64,000 nt of DNA, taken from Bacteroidales bacterium (GTDB lineage Bacteria > Bacteroidota > Bacteroidia > Bacteroidales > UBA932). The translations under genes were made by a program, and so were the position numbers. Below the pieces are notes generated by a model. That model worked only from the letters and a program-made list of their open reading frames with translations, was not told the DNA's origin and ran no database searches. Of this stretch, positions 55,461 to 64,000 are shown in pieces. The stretch lies in NCBI GenBank assembly GCA_009777095.1, contig WRMN01000001.1, forward strand, positions 1 to 64,000. Direction: 5' to 3'. Positions within the stretch are counted from its first letter, which is position 1, and the number at the start of each line of letters is the position of its first letter.

Positions 55461-55500
55461 GTTATCGCCACTTTTGTTTATTTTTAATTTTTATACGACA

Positions 55501-58500
55501 ATGAAAAAATTACTTGTTGCAATAGCCTTATGTATGGCCTCCCTTGGCCTTTGGGCGCAAAAAGATTATGCCAAGGAATGGCAGCAAATCGACGACCAAA
55601 TGAATACTGCTCAGCCACAGTCGGCGCTGACTATAGTGGAACAGATATACAATGAATCGCGCGTGCAGGACAACCATTCGCAATTCGTAAAAGCTTGCCT
55701 CTACCGTATGCAATTGAAGAAGATGTATGAGGAAGAAGCACTGGTGAAAATCATAGAAGAATTAGAAGTATTGCTTCCTGCAACAACTGTTCCGACAAAA
55801 AATATCTTGCACTCTATTGTCGCCGAACAATATTGGAATTATTATCAGAATAACCGCTGGATTTTTAATAACCGCACGGCCGTAGAGGTGCAGCCCGAAG
55901 ATATTCGCACATGGGATTTACGCTTGATAGTCGCTAAATGCGAAGCGCATTACGCCGCCTCTTTAGACAATATAAATGCTTTACAGAAAATTAATATCAA
56001 CGATTACAAGGTAATATTAGACAAGCAAAAAGATTCGGAAAAATATCGTCCTACGCTCTTTGATTTTCTGGCTTTTCGCGCTGTAGAGTTTTATAATAAC
56101 AATGAAGCAAATTTACTTCAACCGACAGAACAATTCTTAGTTAATAAAGAAGAGTATTTTGCATCGGCGCCGTTTTTTTCTTCCTTAAAAATAACAACAA
56201 GCGATACTGTATCCTTTAACTACCAAGCCTTAAAATACCTGCAACAAATTATAACCTTTCATTTAGCGGACGCCGACCCCACAGCTTTGATAGATGCCGA
56301 TTTACAGCGGTTAGATATGGTTTACAAGCACACTGCTCTATCCAATAAAGACAGTTTATACATAGCCGCCTTACAAGACTTAGACAATCGGTATTCACAT
56401 CATATTTCTTCTACTGAAGTTTTATACCGCATGGCTAAACGGTATAAGGAGCAGGGCGAAGTTTACGATCCTTTTACCAAACCGACAGTACAATGGAAGA
56501 AAAAAGAGGCTATGGCCTTGCTTGAGAAAGCAATGGCGCGATTCCCTAAAAGTTTTGGCGCGGAGAGTTGTCGGGCTTTGAAATCGGAAATAGAACAACC
56601 GGAAATTACCCTTACAATGGATAATGCCGTCTTGCCCAATAAGCCTGTTTTAGCAAGCCTTCAATACCAAAACGTCAAAAAAATATTTTTCAGAATAGCA
56701 GCATTGGACTACAAAGAAGCTATGGAATGGCAGAGAACAGAGAATCAGGATACTTATTATGCTAAGTTAAAAGCCCTGCATACATGGAGCGTGGAATTGC
56801 CCGACCTTGGCGATTACCAAAAACATACCGTAGAATTAGCCTTACCTGAACTAAAGGAGGGTTATTATGTTATACAAAGTTCCATAGATGGTGCTTTTAC
56901 CGATAAATCCATGCTGTGGAAAGAAAATAAATTGTGGGCGACCAATATTAGCCTTGTGCGGCAAAATAAATCTCAAGGAGCAGTGGAAGTAATGGCCTTG
57001 CATCGCGAAAGCGGACAGCCGCTGCGGGGAGTAGAAATACAAACATTTTCCCGCAACTATAATTATACTACCCGCCGTTACGAGGTACTTGTTCGCGATG
57101 CTTTAACTGCCAACTCGGAAGGCATAGTTACCCTGCCGACTACGAATACTTACCTTTCTTTAGGTTTATTGGCTACGCTGGGGAACGACCATTATGTGCA
57201 AGCCGATAATTTGATCTTGTACGGGGAGCACGATGTAGCCGACAGATATACTACTACCTTTTTCACCGACCGCGCGATATACCGTCCCGGACAAACGGTA
57301 TATTTCAAAGGGCTTGTAATGCTGATTAACGAGCAGTCGGAAAAGACGGAAATCGTAAAAAATTACAAACAAAAAATTATTTTCTATAATGTGAACTATG
57401 AAAAAGTAGCGGAGCAGGAGGTGGAGAGCAATGAATTTGGGTCTTTTGCCGGAAGTTTTGTTATTCCGACTATCGGACTAACCGGCCAAATGAGGATTCA
57501 GGCGCAAAAGGCCGGCGGTTCTGTTGCTTTTCAGGTAGAGGAGTACAAACGTCCGAAGTTTGAAGTAAGTTTTGCATCGGTGGCAGGCAGCTACCGCTTA
57601 AACGAAGAACTTACCGTAAGCGGATTGGCGAAGGCTTACGCCGGTAATGCTATCAGCGAAGCTAAGGTGAGCTACAGGGTAATGCGTCAGGCACGCTATC
57701 CTTTCTGGCGCTGGTGGTGGGGTTCCATGCCTTCTTCTCCCGCGCAGGAAATTGCCAACGGTATAATAGAAACCAAGGCCGACGGCTCTTTTGACATCGT
57801 GTTTAAGGCTATGCCCGATGCAGCAATCGCCGAAAAAGAAGCGCCTGTATTCCATTACACTGTGTCGGCCACAGTGAGCGATATCACAGGCGAAACACAT
57901 GAGGCCCAAACAACGGTAGCTGTGGGCTATCAATCGCTCTTACTTTCAACAGACATTTCCGAAAAAATTAATATAGATGAATGGAAAAATCTTACTATCA
58001 ATACTACCAATTTGAACGGACAGCCGCAAGCGGCACAGGGAACGCTTACTATATGGAAGTTGCGGGAGCCGATGCGTGTATTGCAAAGCCGCAATTGGCA
58101 ACGTCCCGACCAATTTATTTTATCGCGTGCGGAATTTGAAAAAATATTTCCTTATAGCGTTTATGATAACGAAGACAATGTTGCCGATTGGGAAAAGGAA
58201 CAAGCAGTATATACCTTGTCGTTCGATACTCAGGAAAACAATAAATATGCAGTGAACGCCAAAGAATGGAAACTCGGAAAATATTTGGTAGAGTTGAAAA
58301 CCCAAGACGCCTTTGGCCAAGCGGTGGAAACTTCTACTATGTTTACAGGATTTTCTACGGCGCAAAAGACTGTGCCTGCAAATGAAATTGCATGGTTTAA
58401 TGTCTTGTCCGCCTCTGCTCAACCGAATGAAACAGTGAAGGTGGCTCTGGGCAGCGCTTGTAAAAACGTAAGGGTACTCCTCGAAGTGAATGAAAAAGAC

Positions 58501-61500
58501 AAAGCGGCGAAACGTCAGTATATAACATTGAATAGCGAACAGAAAGTCATAGAAATTCCTGTATTGGAATCCTATCGTGGAAATTTTGGCATAGATATGT
58601 TTTTTGTAAAGGATAACCGTGTGTATGCAAGACATCAAGTTATTAACGTTCCTTATGATAATAAAAAATTAGCTGTTGAATGGGCAACATTTCGCGATAA
58701 ATTGCTGCCAGGGCAGGAAGAAGAATGGCGCCTTACCATTAAAGACAACAAGGGCGATGCGGTGTTGGCGGAGCTGTTGGCCTCAATGTACGATGCTTCC
58801 TTAGACGTTTTTGCGCCGCATACATGGAACTTCTTCCCATGGTCGGTTAAATACATCATGTCGGCATGGACTACCAATACCTCTTTCCGTATAGGGCTAA
58901 GCACGGCGATGCAATCGAATTATGCGTGGGCTCCGATGCCCGAACGTTTTTATGACAGGTTGATGTTGTCAGGTGGATATTACCAACATGCTTTTAGCGG
59001 CGCTCTTAAAGGTGCAATTTATGGATCAAGAGCTGCAGGGGACGACATCATGGTCAGAAGACTTGCGGCACCGCCAATGGCAGAGGAATCTGTTAAATCA
59101 TACATCGACGATGCAGGGTTCTTTGAGACATCTCCTTCGGTAGAAATCGTACAAGAAAATATACAAGAAAACGTACAGGAAAATGTACAACAATCCGTAC
59201 AAATTCGTCGAAATTTTAATGAAACGGCCTTTTTCTACCCGCAAATAAAAACCAACGAAAAGGGCGAAACCGTTATCGGCTTTACTATTCCGGAAGCCTT
59301 AACCCGTTGGAAAATGCAGGGTTTGGCTTGGACGGAAGACCTGAAAGTCGGCAATGTAACCAAAGAACTGGTAACTCAAAAAGATTTAATGGTAGTAACC
59401 AATCCTCCGCGTTTCTTCCGCGAGAACGATACCCTTTATTTTAGCGCCAAATTATCGAATATCTCCGAACAATCGCTGAGGGTAAAAACCGAACTTCAAT
59501 TTTTTGACGCTTTGACCATGCGGCCGATATCCCTTATCCTCAAAGGGGAAGACTTGACGCCGATAATTGATTTAAACGCCGCCGATAATAAATCGCTGAG
59601 ATGGAAACTATATATTCCGAATGGCTTGCAAGCCGTTACCTACCGCATTGTGGCAAGAGATGAAAAGAGCGGATTTAGCGATGGCGAAGAAAGCGCTATC
59701 CCTGTATTGACTAACCGCATGTTAGTAACCGAAAGCCTGCCCTTGCCTGTAAATGCTAAGCAAACCAAGTCGTTTGAGTTTACCAAACTCTTGCAGAATA
59801 ATAGCAAAACTTTGAGAAATCATGCCTACACTATTGAGTTTACGTCCAATCCCGCATGGTATGCCGTACAAGCCCTGCCTTATATCATGGAATATCCTTA
59901 CGAATGCGCCGAGCAGGTCTTTTCCCGTTATTATGCCAATAGCATTGCAGCGCATATTGTAAACAGCGACCCGAAAATCAAGCAGGTGTTTGACATCTGG
60001 CGCAACTATCAACCCGATGCGCTACGGTCGAATTTAGAAAAGAATGAGGAGTTGAAAGCATTGTTGCTGGAAGAAACGCCCTGGGTGCGTGCAGCGCATA
60101 ATGAAAGCGAACGCAAGCAGCGCATAGCTGTGTTGTTCGACCTGAACCGCATGAGCAGCGAGCTGTCTTCGGTCCTGCGTAAATTGGAAGAAGCGCAAGT
60201 TTCCAATGGAGGCTTTCCATGGTTCCGCGGCGGCCGCGACGACCGTTACATTACGCAGCATATTGTGGCAGGTATCGGGCATCTGCGCAAGATGAATGTG
60301 CCGACTAAGGCCTCAGAGAACATGTTAAGAAAAGCCGTTAAGTATATAGACGATCGACTGGCGGAAGATTTTGCCGAACTGAAAAAACAAGCGGAAAAGA
60401 ACAAAAAAGATTACAGGAAAGACAATAATTTAACGCATTTGGCCATGCACTACCTGTATGCCCGCAGTTTTTTCCTGAAAGATTTTCCTGTTTCGGCGGC
60501 CGCGCAAGAGGCGCTGAATTTCTATAAAACACAGGCCGCAAGCTACTGGACAACTCAGAATAATTACATGAAAGCGATGCTGGCATTAGCGCTGCACCGC
60601 TATGATGATGCTAAGACGGCGCAATTGATACAGCGCTCGTTGACCGAAACAGCCTTGCACAGCGAAGAGATGGGCATGTACTGGCGTAACGATAACCGCG
60701 GCTGGTGGTATCAGGCGCCCATTGAAACCCAAGCCCTGATTATCGAACTGTTCAACGAAACAGGCAATGACGCAAAAGCGGTAGATGATATGAAGACCTG
60801 GTTGCTAAAACAGAAGCAAACCAGCGATTGGAAGACCACCAAGGCTACCGCCGAGGCAGTGTATGCCTTGTTGCATACTCCTGCTCCGCAAAGCGGCCAA
60901 CAGACGAGTTCGTATAGTATTCTCAGTAATGACCAACTCTGCGAAATCACTGTAGGCGGTAAAAAGATAGACCCTTACGCTGCGGACGCTGTCCGACCGG
61001 AGGCTGGAACAGGTTACTTTAAGACCTCGTGGAAGGGCGAAGAAGTGAAGTCGGAGATGGCTAAGATAACGGTGGATAATCCTAATGCAACGGTGGCTTG
61101 GGGCGCTGCTTACTGGCAATATTTTGAACAATTGGACAAAATTACATCGGCTGAGACAGGAGTGAAAATCAAAAAACAGTTGTTTGTGAAAAACAATTCT
61201 CCCATCGGACCTGTATTGAAAGAAATTAAACAGAATGCTTTGATAAAAGTAGGTGATAAAATTACCGTACGCATGGAGATACGCGCCGATCGCGATTTGG
61301 AGTATGTGCATCTGAAAGACATGCGTGCCGCTGCTTTTGAACCGCTGAACGCCTTGTCGGGTTATAAATGGCAGGGCGGTTTGGGTTATTATGAATCTGT
61401 CCGCGATGCGGCGGTCAATTTCTTTATTTCCTATTTGCCGAAAGGAACTTATGTCTTCGAATATGATTTGTTTGCCACGCAACAGGGTGAATTTTCGAAC

Positions 61501-61581
61501 GGCATCACCTCTCTGCAATGTATGTACGCCCCCGAATTCACCACCCACAGCGAAGGCATACGGATAAGGGTGGAGGAATAG
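55501..61581 (+). CDS. Giant alpha-2-macroglobulin-family protein
   Basis: 2026 residues from ATG 55501, with signal peptide ending LWAQ (about 20). These proteins trap proteases in the periplasm or at the surface. An N-terminal helical extension (20-380, TPR-like) is followed by macroglobulin domains, including the MG2 mark DRAIYRPGQTVYFKGLV (near 600). A bait-type segment with four VQEN-like repeats lies near 1215-1235, followed by the ANATO-less core YPQIKTNEKGETVIGFTIPE. The thioester motif is intact: PYECAEQ, with Cys near 1469. Unlike E. coli, no pbpC lies beside it. The C-terminal receptor-like domain ends IRIRVEE. Confidence 0.93.
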   Translation: MKKLLVAIALCMASLGLWAQKDYAKEWQQIDDQMNTAQPQSALTIVEQIYNESRVQDNHSQFVKACLYRMQLKKMYEEEALVKIIEELEVLLPATTVPTKNILHSIVAEQYWNYYQNNRWIFNNRTAVEVQPEDIRTWDLRLIVAKCEAHYAASLDNINALQKININDYKVILDKQKDSEKYRPTLFDFLAFRAVEFYNNNEANLLQPTEQFLVNKEEYFASAPFFSSLKITTSDTVSFNYQALKYLQQIITFHLADADPTALIDADLQRLDMVYKHTALSNKDSLYIAALQDLDNRYSHHISSTEVLYRMAKRYKEQGEVYDPFTKPTVQWKKKEAMALLEKAMARFPKSFGAESCRALKSEIEQPEITLTMDNAVLPNKPVLASLQYQNVKKIFFRIAALDYKEAMEWQRTENQDTYYAKLKALHTWSVELPDLGDYQKHTVELALPELKEGYYVIQSSIDGAFTDKSMLWKENKLWATNISLVRQNKSQGAVEVMALHRESGQPLRGVEIQTFSRNYNYTTRRYEVLVRDALTANSEGIVTLPTTNTYLSLGLLATLGNDHYVQADNLILYGEHDVADRYTTTFFTDRAIYRPGQTVYFKGLVMLINEQSEKTEIVKNYKQKIIFYNVNYEKVAEQEVESNEFGSFAGSFVIPTIGLTGQMRIQAQKAGGSVAFQVEEYKRPKFEVSFASVAGSYRLNEELTVSGLAKAYAGNAISEAKVSYRVMRQARYPFWRWWWGSMPSSPAQEIANGIIETKADGSFDIVFKAMPDAAIAEKEAPVFHYTVSATVSDITGETHEAQTTVAVGYQSLLLSTDISEKINIDEWKNLTINTTNLNGQPQAAQGTLTIWKLREPMRVLQSRNWQRPDQFILSRAEFEKIFPYSVYDNEDNVADWEKEQAVYTLSFDTQENNKYAVNAKEWKLGKYLVELKTQDAFGQAVETSTMFTGFSTAQKTVPANEIAWFNVLSASAQPNETVKVALGSACKNVRVLLEVNEKDKAAKRQYITLNSEQKVIEIPVLESYRGNFGIDMFFVKDNRVYARHQVINVPYDNKKLAVEWATFRDKLLPGQEEEWRLTIKDNKGDAVLAELLASMYDASLDVFAPHTWNFFPWSVKYIMSAWTTNTSFRIGLSTAMQSNYAWAPMPERFYDRLMLSGGYYQHAFSGALKGAIYGSRAAGDDIMVRRLAAPPMAEESVKSYIDDAGFFETSPSVEIVQENIQENVQENVQQSVQIRRNFNETAFFYPQIKTNEKGETVIGFTIPEALTRWKMQGLAWTEDLKVGNVTKELVTQKDLMVVTNPPRFFRENDTLYFSAKLSNISEQSLRVKTELQFFDALTMRPISLILKGEDLTPIIDLNAADNKSLRWKLYIPNGLQAVTYRIVARDEKSGFSDGEESAIPVLTNRMLVTESLPLPVNAKQTKSFEFTKLLQNNSKTLRNHAYTIEFTSNPAWYAVQALPYIMEYPYECAEQVFSRYYANSIAAHIVNSDPKIKQVFDIWRNYQPDALRSNLEKNEELKALLLEETPWVRAAHNESERKQRIAVLFDLNRMSSELSSVLRKLEEAQVSNGGFPWFRGGRDDRYITQHIVAGIGHLRKMNVPTKASENMLRKAVKYIDDRLAEDFAELKKQAEKNKKDYRKDNNLTHLAMHYLYARSFFLKDFPVSAAAQEALNFYKTQAASYWTTQNNYMKAMLALALHRYDDAKTAQLIQRSLTETALHSEEMGMYWRNDNRGWWYQAPIETQALIIELFNETGNDAKAVDDMKTWLLKQKQTSDWKTTKATAEAVYALLHTPAPQSGQQTSSYSILSNDQLCEITVGGKKIDPYAADAVRPEAGTGYFKTSWKGEEVKSEMAKITVDNPNATVAWGAAYWQYFEQLDKITSAETGVKIKKQLFVKNNSPIGPVLKEIKQNALIKVGDKITVRMEIRADRDLEYVHLKDMRAAAFEPLNALSGYKWQGGLGYYESVRDAAVNFFISYLPKGTYVFEYDLFATQQGEFSNGITSLQCMYAPEFTTHSEGIRIRVEE

Positions 61582-61662
61582 AGACGGGGCTCTTTTGTTA
61601 TTAGATGCTTTTTAAGCTAAAAGGTTCAATCGTTGAATTGATATGCGATTTTTAGTTTACGG

Positions 61663-64000
61663 TTAACAGCTTGGTTGCTTCGGCAAACAAATCGTAAAAC
61701 AGGCGCCGCCTAAAGAGGAGCGGGAATAGCTAATACTACCGCCATAGTCTTCCAAAATATTGCGGCAGATGGATAAGCCCAATCCGTTGCCGCTTTTCTT
61801 GCTCGTAAAGTTGGGCGTAAAGAGCTGAGCCTCCATTTCGGCATCTATGCCTCGGCCGTTGTCTTCAATGCTAATACAGTAGTGCGATTCGCTTTCCCGC
61901 AGGGTGGCAACGACAATGCCTTCTTCCTTTTCTTCAAGCGCCTCCACCGCGTTAGTCAGCACATTCATTAATACCCGCGTTATTTGCTCATGATGTGCGC
62001 TAATCGGGGCTTCTACGACCTCAAAATCAGCTCTATAGTCAATATTAGGATAACTGTCGAATAAAGGTTGTTGTTCTTGCAATATAATCTTTAGGTCAAT
62101 AATTGAGGGCGTACTCTTATTTACTTTTGCAAAAGAAGAAAATTCCGAAGCGGTTTTTGTTAAGGTATCAATTTGCTCAAGAAAGGTTTTGGATACCTCA
62201 TCGAAGCGCTTTTTCCACTCCGGACGGTTGTCTTTCTTTAGTCGAACAAGGTGTTGCAGGCTCAACCGCATGGGCGTTAGCGGATTTTTAATCTCGTGGG
62301 CGATTTGCTGCGCCATTTCCCGCCATGCGCTTTCGCGCTCGCTCTTAGCCAATTGCTTGGCGCTTTTATTAAGGACGGTAAGCATTTCATTGTAAGCAGC
62401 CACGACAGCGCCGATTTCATCGTCGGAAGTATAATCAATATAATCGGGAGCGGCTAAAATGTCGAGACCTTGCAAGTGGCGCTGAAGAATACTCAATGGC
62501 CTGATTAATCGGTTCGACAAGGCCCAGCCCATGAATATGGCAATGATCATCAGTACAATATACAGATTGGCAAAGGCAGTGATAATGGTATAGATGTCTT
62601 TTGTAATATTTTTTGTATCTAAAAAATTAGGTAAATTGACGAAGGCAACAAATTCGCCGTTTTGATTATGGTAAGGAGCGTAAATCGACAGGTAGGATTT
62701 AGCTACAAGCTGCTCATTTGTCGTAAATTGCATGGTTCCTTTATGTCGAAGCGCTGTTAATGCGACAGTGTTCATTCGAGAACTTTGTATGTGCTTGGTG
62801 AAAATTTCGGGGCGTGATGATATAATTAATTTGCCGTTGATATCGTACATATTAATATCAAGCAACAATCCGCGAGCTATGCGGGTTACTCTTTGCGCTA
62901 AGTCCTTGTCATTATAAATCTTGTCGACTTGCACATCTTGCAGGTAAGGGTCTAAAGAAGCCAATACTAATTGAAGCCTGTCGTTCATCTTGCTGTCGGT
63001 AAGGTAACGGTATAGGACAATGGTATGCAAGATACTACTCACACCTACAAACAAGACAGAGAAAATAAGCAGGGAAAACAGGGTGAATGTGATGCGCTTA
63101 CGTAGTTTATTTTTTGGTCGGATACCTAAGCGCCTTCTTGTAATACGAAGCAGCAGAATGAAAAAAACAGTAAAAAAAAGCAGGTTATAGGACAATGCCG
63201 CAGTGTAAGCAAAAAAATCAGCATTTCTCCTGGTGATTACCACCGTGCAGCCGTCATCAAAATGGTAGAAAAAATGCCTAAAGCTTTCCTTATCTACCAT
63301 AGGCGACAAGGCGCCTTTCCATTGTTCTTTGAAGTGAAAAGGATAATCATACTCGCCGATACGACTGCTCAGTTGCTCCTTACTATATTTTCCGAAAGAA
63401 TAGGCAGGTGGCCATGCGAAAACTTCGGAACAGTTGTTTCTTTGCAACAACTCAGGATAACCGCTTTCTTGAGAAAAGGTGGTGATTACAGGCTCGTAAT
63501 GCGAAATGAGTTTACATGCCAAAATAGCAGTTTTGTGTTGCTCCAACTGTTGTCTGTAATGCGCAATAACATACAAGGTGTAGGCAGGCATTAAGAGGAG
63601 GAAGAAGAAGAAAAAAGCCCTTTTTATCCATCTGTGGTATTGTTTTTGGCAGAATGTTTTTAAACTTAAATGTATCATCAGGAACAAGGTGGTGTACATA
63701 AAGCCAAAAATAATGTAAGCAATAATCGAATATATATCTAAACTCTGCAGCCGTTGCAGAGCAAGGCCAATGACGGAATTTAGGGAAACCGACCGTACAA
63801 TATAATGAATCAGATAGATTGTTATTGCCGTAACAGCAAAAGCAATAGCGCTGCTTATATATTTTCTCATAGAAGAGGATCGGGCATAGCGTACACGCCA
63901 AACTCTACGCCAATGGTAGAGCATGCTAACAATCAGAAAAGCAAAAATCACATCTAATAATAACGAACCTAAGGAATGAAGATAACAGGAATCGGCAAAG
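61663..64000 (-). CDS. NtrY-like sensor histidine kinase, 5' end outside window
   Basis: At least 779 residues; the frame stays open to the window edge, so the GTG at 63951 is probably internal and the true start lies beyond 64000. N-terminal membrane segments, a periplasmic sensor part, further membrane helices (about 240-260, 275-300, 450-470), HAMP (about 475-530), then the dimerisation block MAQQIAHEIKNPLTPMRLSL with the phospho-His, and the ATPase: LMNVLTNAVEAL (N box), DNGRGID (G1), GNGLGLSIC (G2). This matches the NtrY branch. Its response regulator is not visible here. Confidence 0.92.
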   Translation of the reverse strand, partial: FADSCYLHSLGSLLLDVIFAFLIVSMLYHWRRVWRVRYARSSSMRKYISSAIAFAVTAITIYLIHYIVRSVSLNSVIGLALQRLQSLDIYSIIAYIIFGFMYTTLFLMIHLSLKTFCQKQYHRWIKRAFFFFFLLLMPAYTLYVIAHYRQQLEQHKTAILACKLISHYEPVITTFSQESGYPELLQRNNCSEVFAWPPAYSFGKYSKEQLSSRIGEYDYPFHFKEQWKGALSPMVDKESFRHFFYHFDDGCTVVITRRNADFFAYTAALSYNLLFFTVFFILLLRITRRRLGIRPKNKLRKRITFTLFSLLIFSVLFVGVSSILHTIVLYRYLTDSKMNDRLQLVLASLDPYLQDVQVDKIYNDKDLAQRVTRIARGLLLDINMYDINGKLIISSRPEIFTKHIQSSRMNTVALTALRHKGTMQFTTNEQLVAKSYLSIYAPYHNQNGEFVAFVNLPNFLDTKNITKDIYTIITAFANLYIVLMIIAIFMGWALSNRLIRPLSILQRHLQGLDILAAPDYIDYTSDDEIGAVVAAYNEMLTVLNKSAKQLAKSERESAWREMAQQIAHEIKNPLTPMRLSLQHLVRLKKDNRPEWKKRFDEVSKTFLEQIDTLTKTASEFSSFAKVNKSTPSIIDLKIILQEQQPLFDSYPNIDYRADFEVVEAPISAHHEQITRVLMNVLTNAVEALEEKEEGIVVATLRESESHYCISIEDNGRGIDAEMEAQLFTPNFTSKKSGNGLGLSICRNILEDYGGSISYSRSSLGGACFTICLPKQPSC

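Noticed and set aside
55501-61581. Possible fusion or frameshift in the 2,026-residue gene
   Set aside because: The frame is continuous with macroglobulin features in order from N- to C-terminus, and this length is normal for Bacteroidota members of the family.
1-64000. tRNA, rRNA or CRISPR genes
   Set aside because: I scanned the gaps between genes for T-arm sequences, rRNA fragments and regularly spaced repeats and saw none. A covariance-model search could still find something I missed.

Overview
The window looks like chromosomal DNA of a Bacteroidota member, most likely of the order Bacteroidales. The reasons are the gene families (Rho with a long Lys/Pro-rich insert, DUF3244, lipoprotein TPR/HTH regulator, glycine-lipid acyltransferases, 30-residue COX24-like basic protein), the near absence of Shine-Dalgarno sites, and many copies of the Bacteroidota promoter (TTTG or TTG, 19-20 bp, TAnnTTTG). 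Most genes are housekeeping. No rRNA, tRNA or CRISPR array was seen.

Layout. 1-1600 is gene-poor: a palindrome-rich stretch with a 73-bp direct repeat, a YecR-like lipoprotein and a candidate structured RNA. 1.6-12.7 kb holds a patatin-like outer-membrane phospholipase, cyclophilin, pheS, purE/hpt, adk, obg, a lipid trio (PAP2, plsC, acyl-ACP thioesterase) and parE. Between parE and parC (12.8-14.3 kb) sits an AT-rich two-gene cassette: an SMC/OLD-like ATPase and a small TOPRIM-like protein. It is the best candidate for an undescribed defence system. 16.9-22.8 kb is a rearranged aroK-recJ junction. The 3' end of aroK and the 3' flank of recJ each occur twice, and a 17-bp direct repeat bounds a 2.5-kb cassette of three unknown envelope genes.

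22.8-40.5 kb carries a GT2 glycosyltransferase, lysS, an LTA-synthase-like protein, a GT4 glycosyltransferase, rho, rpe, pgi, a TldD/TldE pair, a TPR/HTH regulator with a DUF3244 protein, pyrF and lnt. 40.5-52.4 kb carries a LysE exporter, a nucleoside-type MFS transporter, rng with the COX24-like protein and HU, an Lrp regulator, comF, hutI, two outer-membrane barrels, the rpsF-rpsR-rplI operon, phosphate uptake genes and an XRE regulator. 52.5-64 kb holds prfA, a glycine-lipid acyltransferase pair, a giant alpha-2-macroglobulin and an NtrY-like histidine kinase that runs off the right end.

A dispersed palindromic repeat (starting GTCATTGCGAGG, ending ACGAAGCAATC) occurs seven times, mostly between genes. 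In two places it has become coding: inside lnt and at the C-terminus of rpe. Several intergenic regions carry strong promoters with no gene downstream, which suggests small RNAs.
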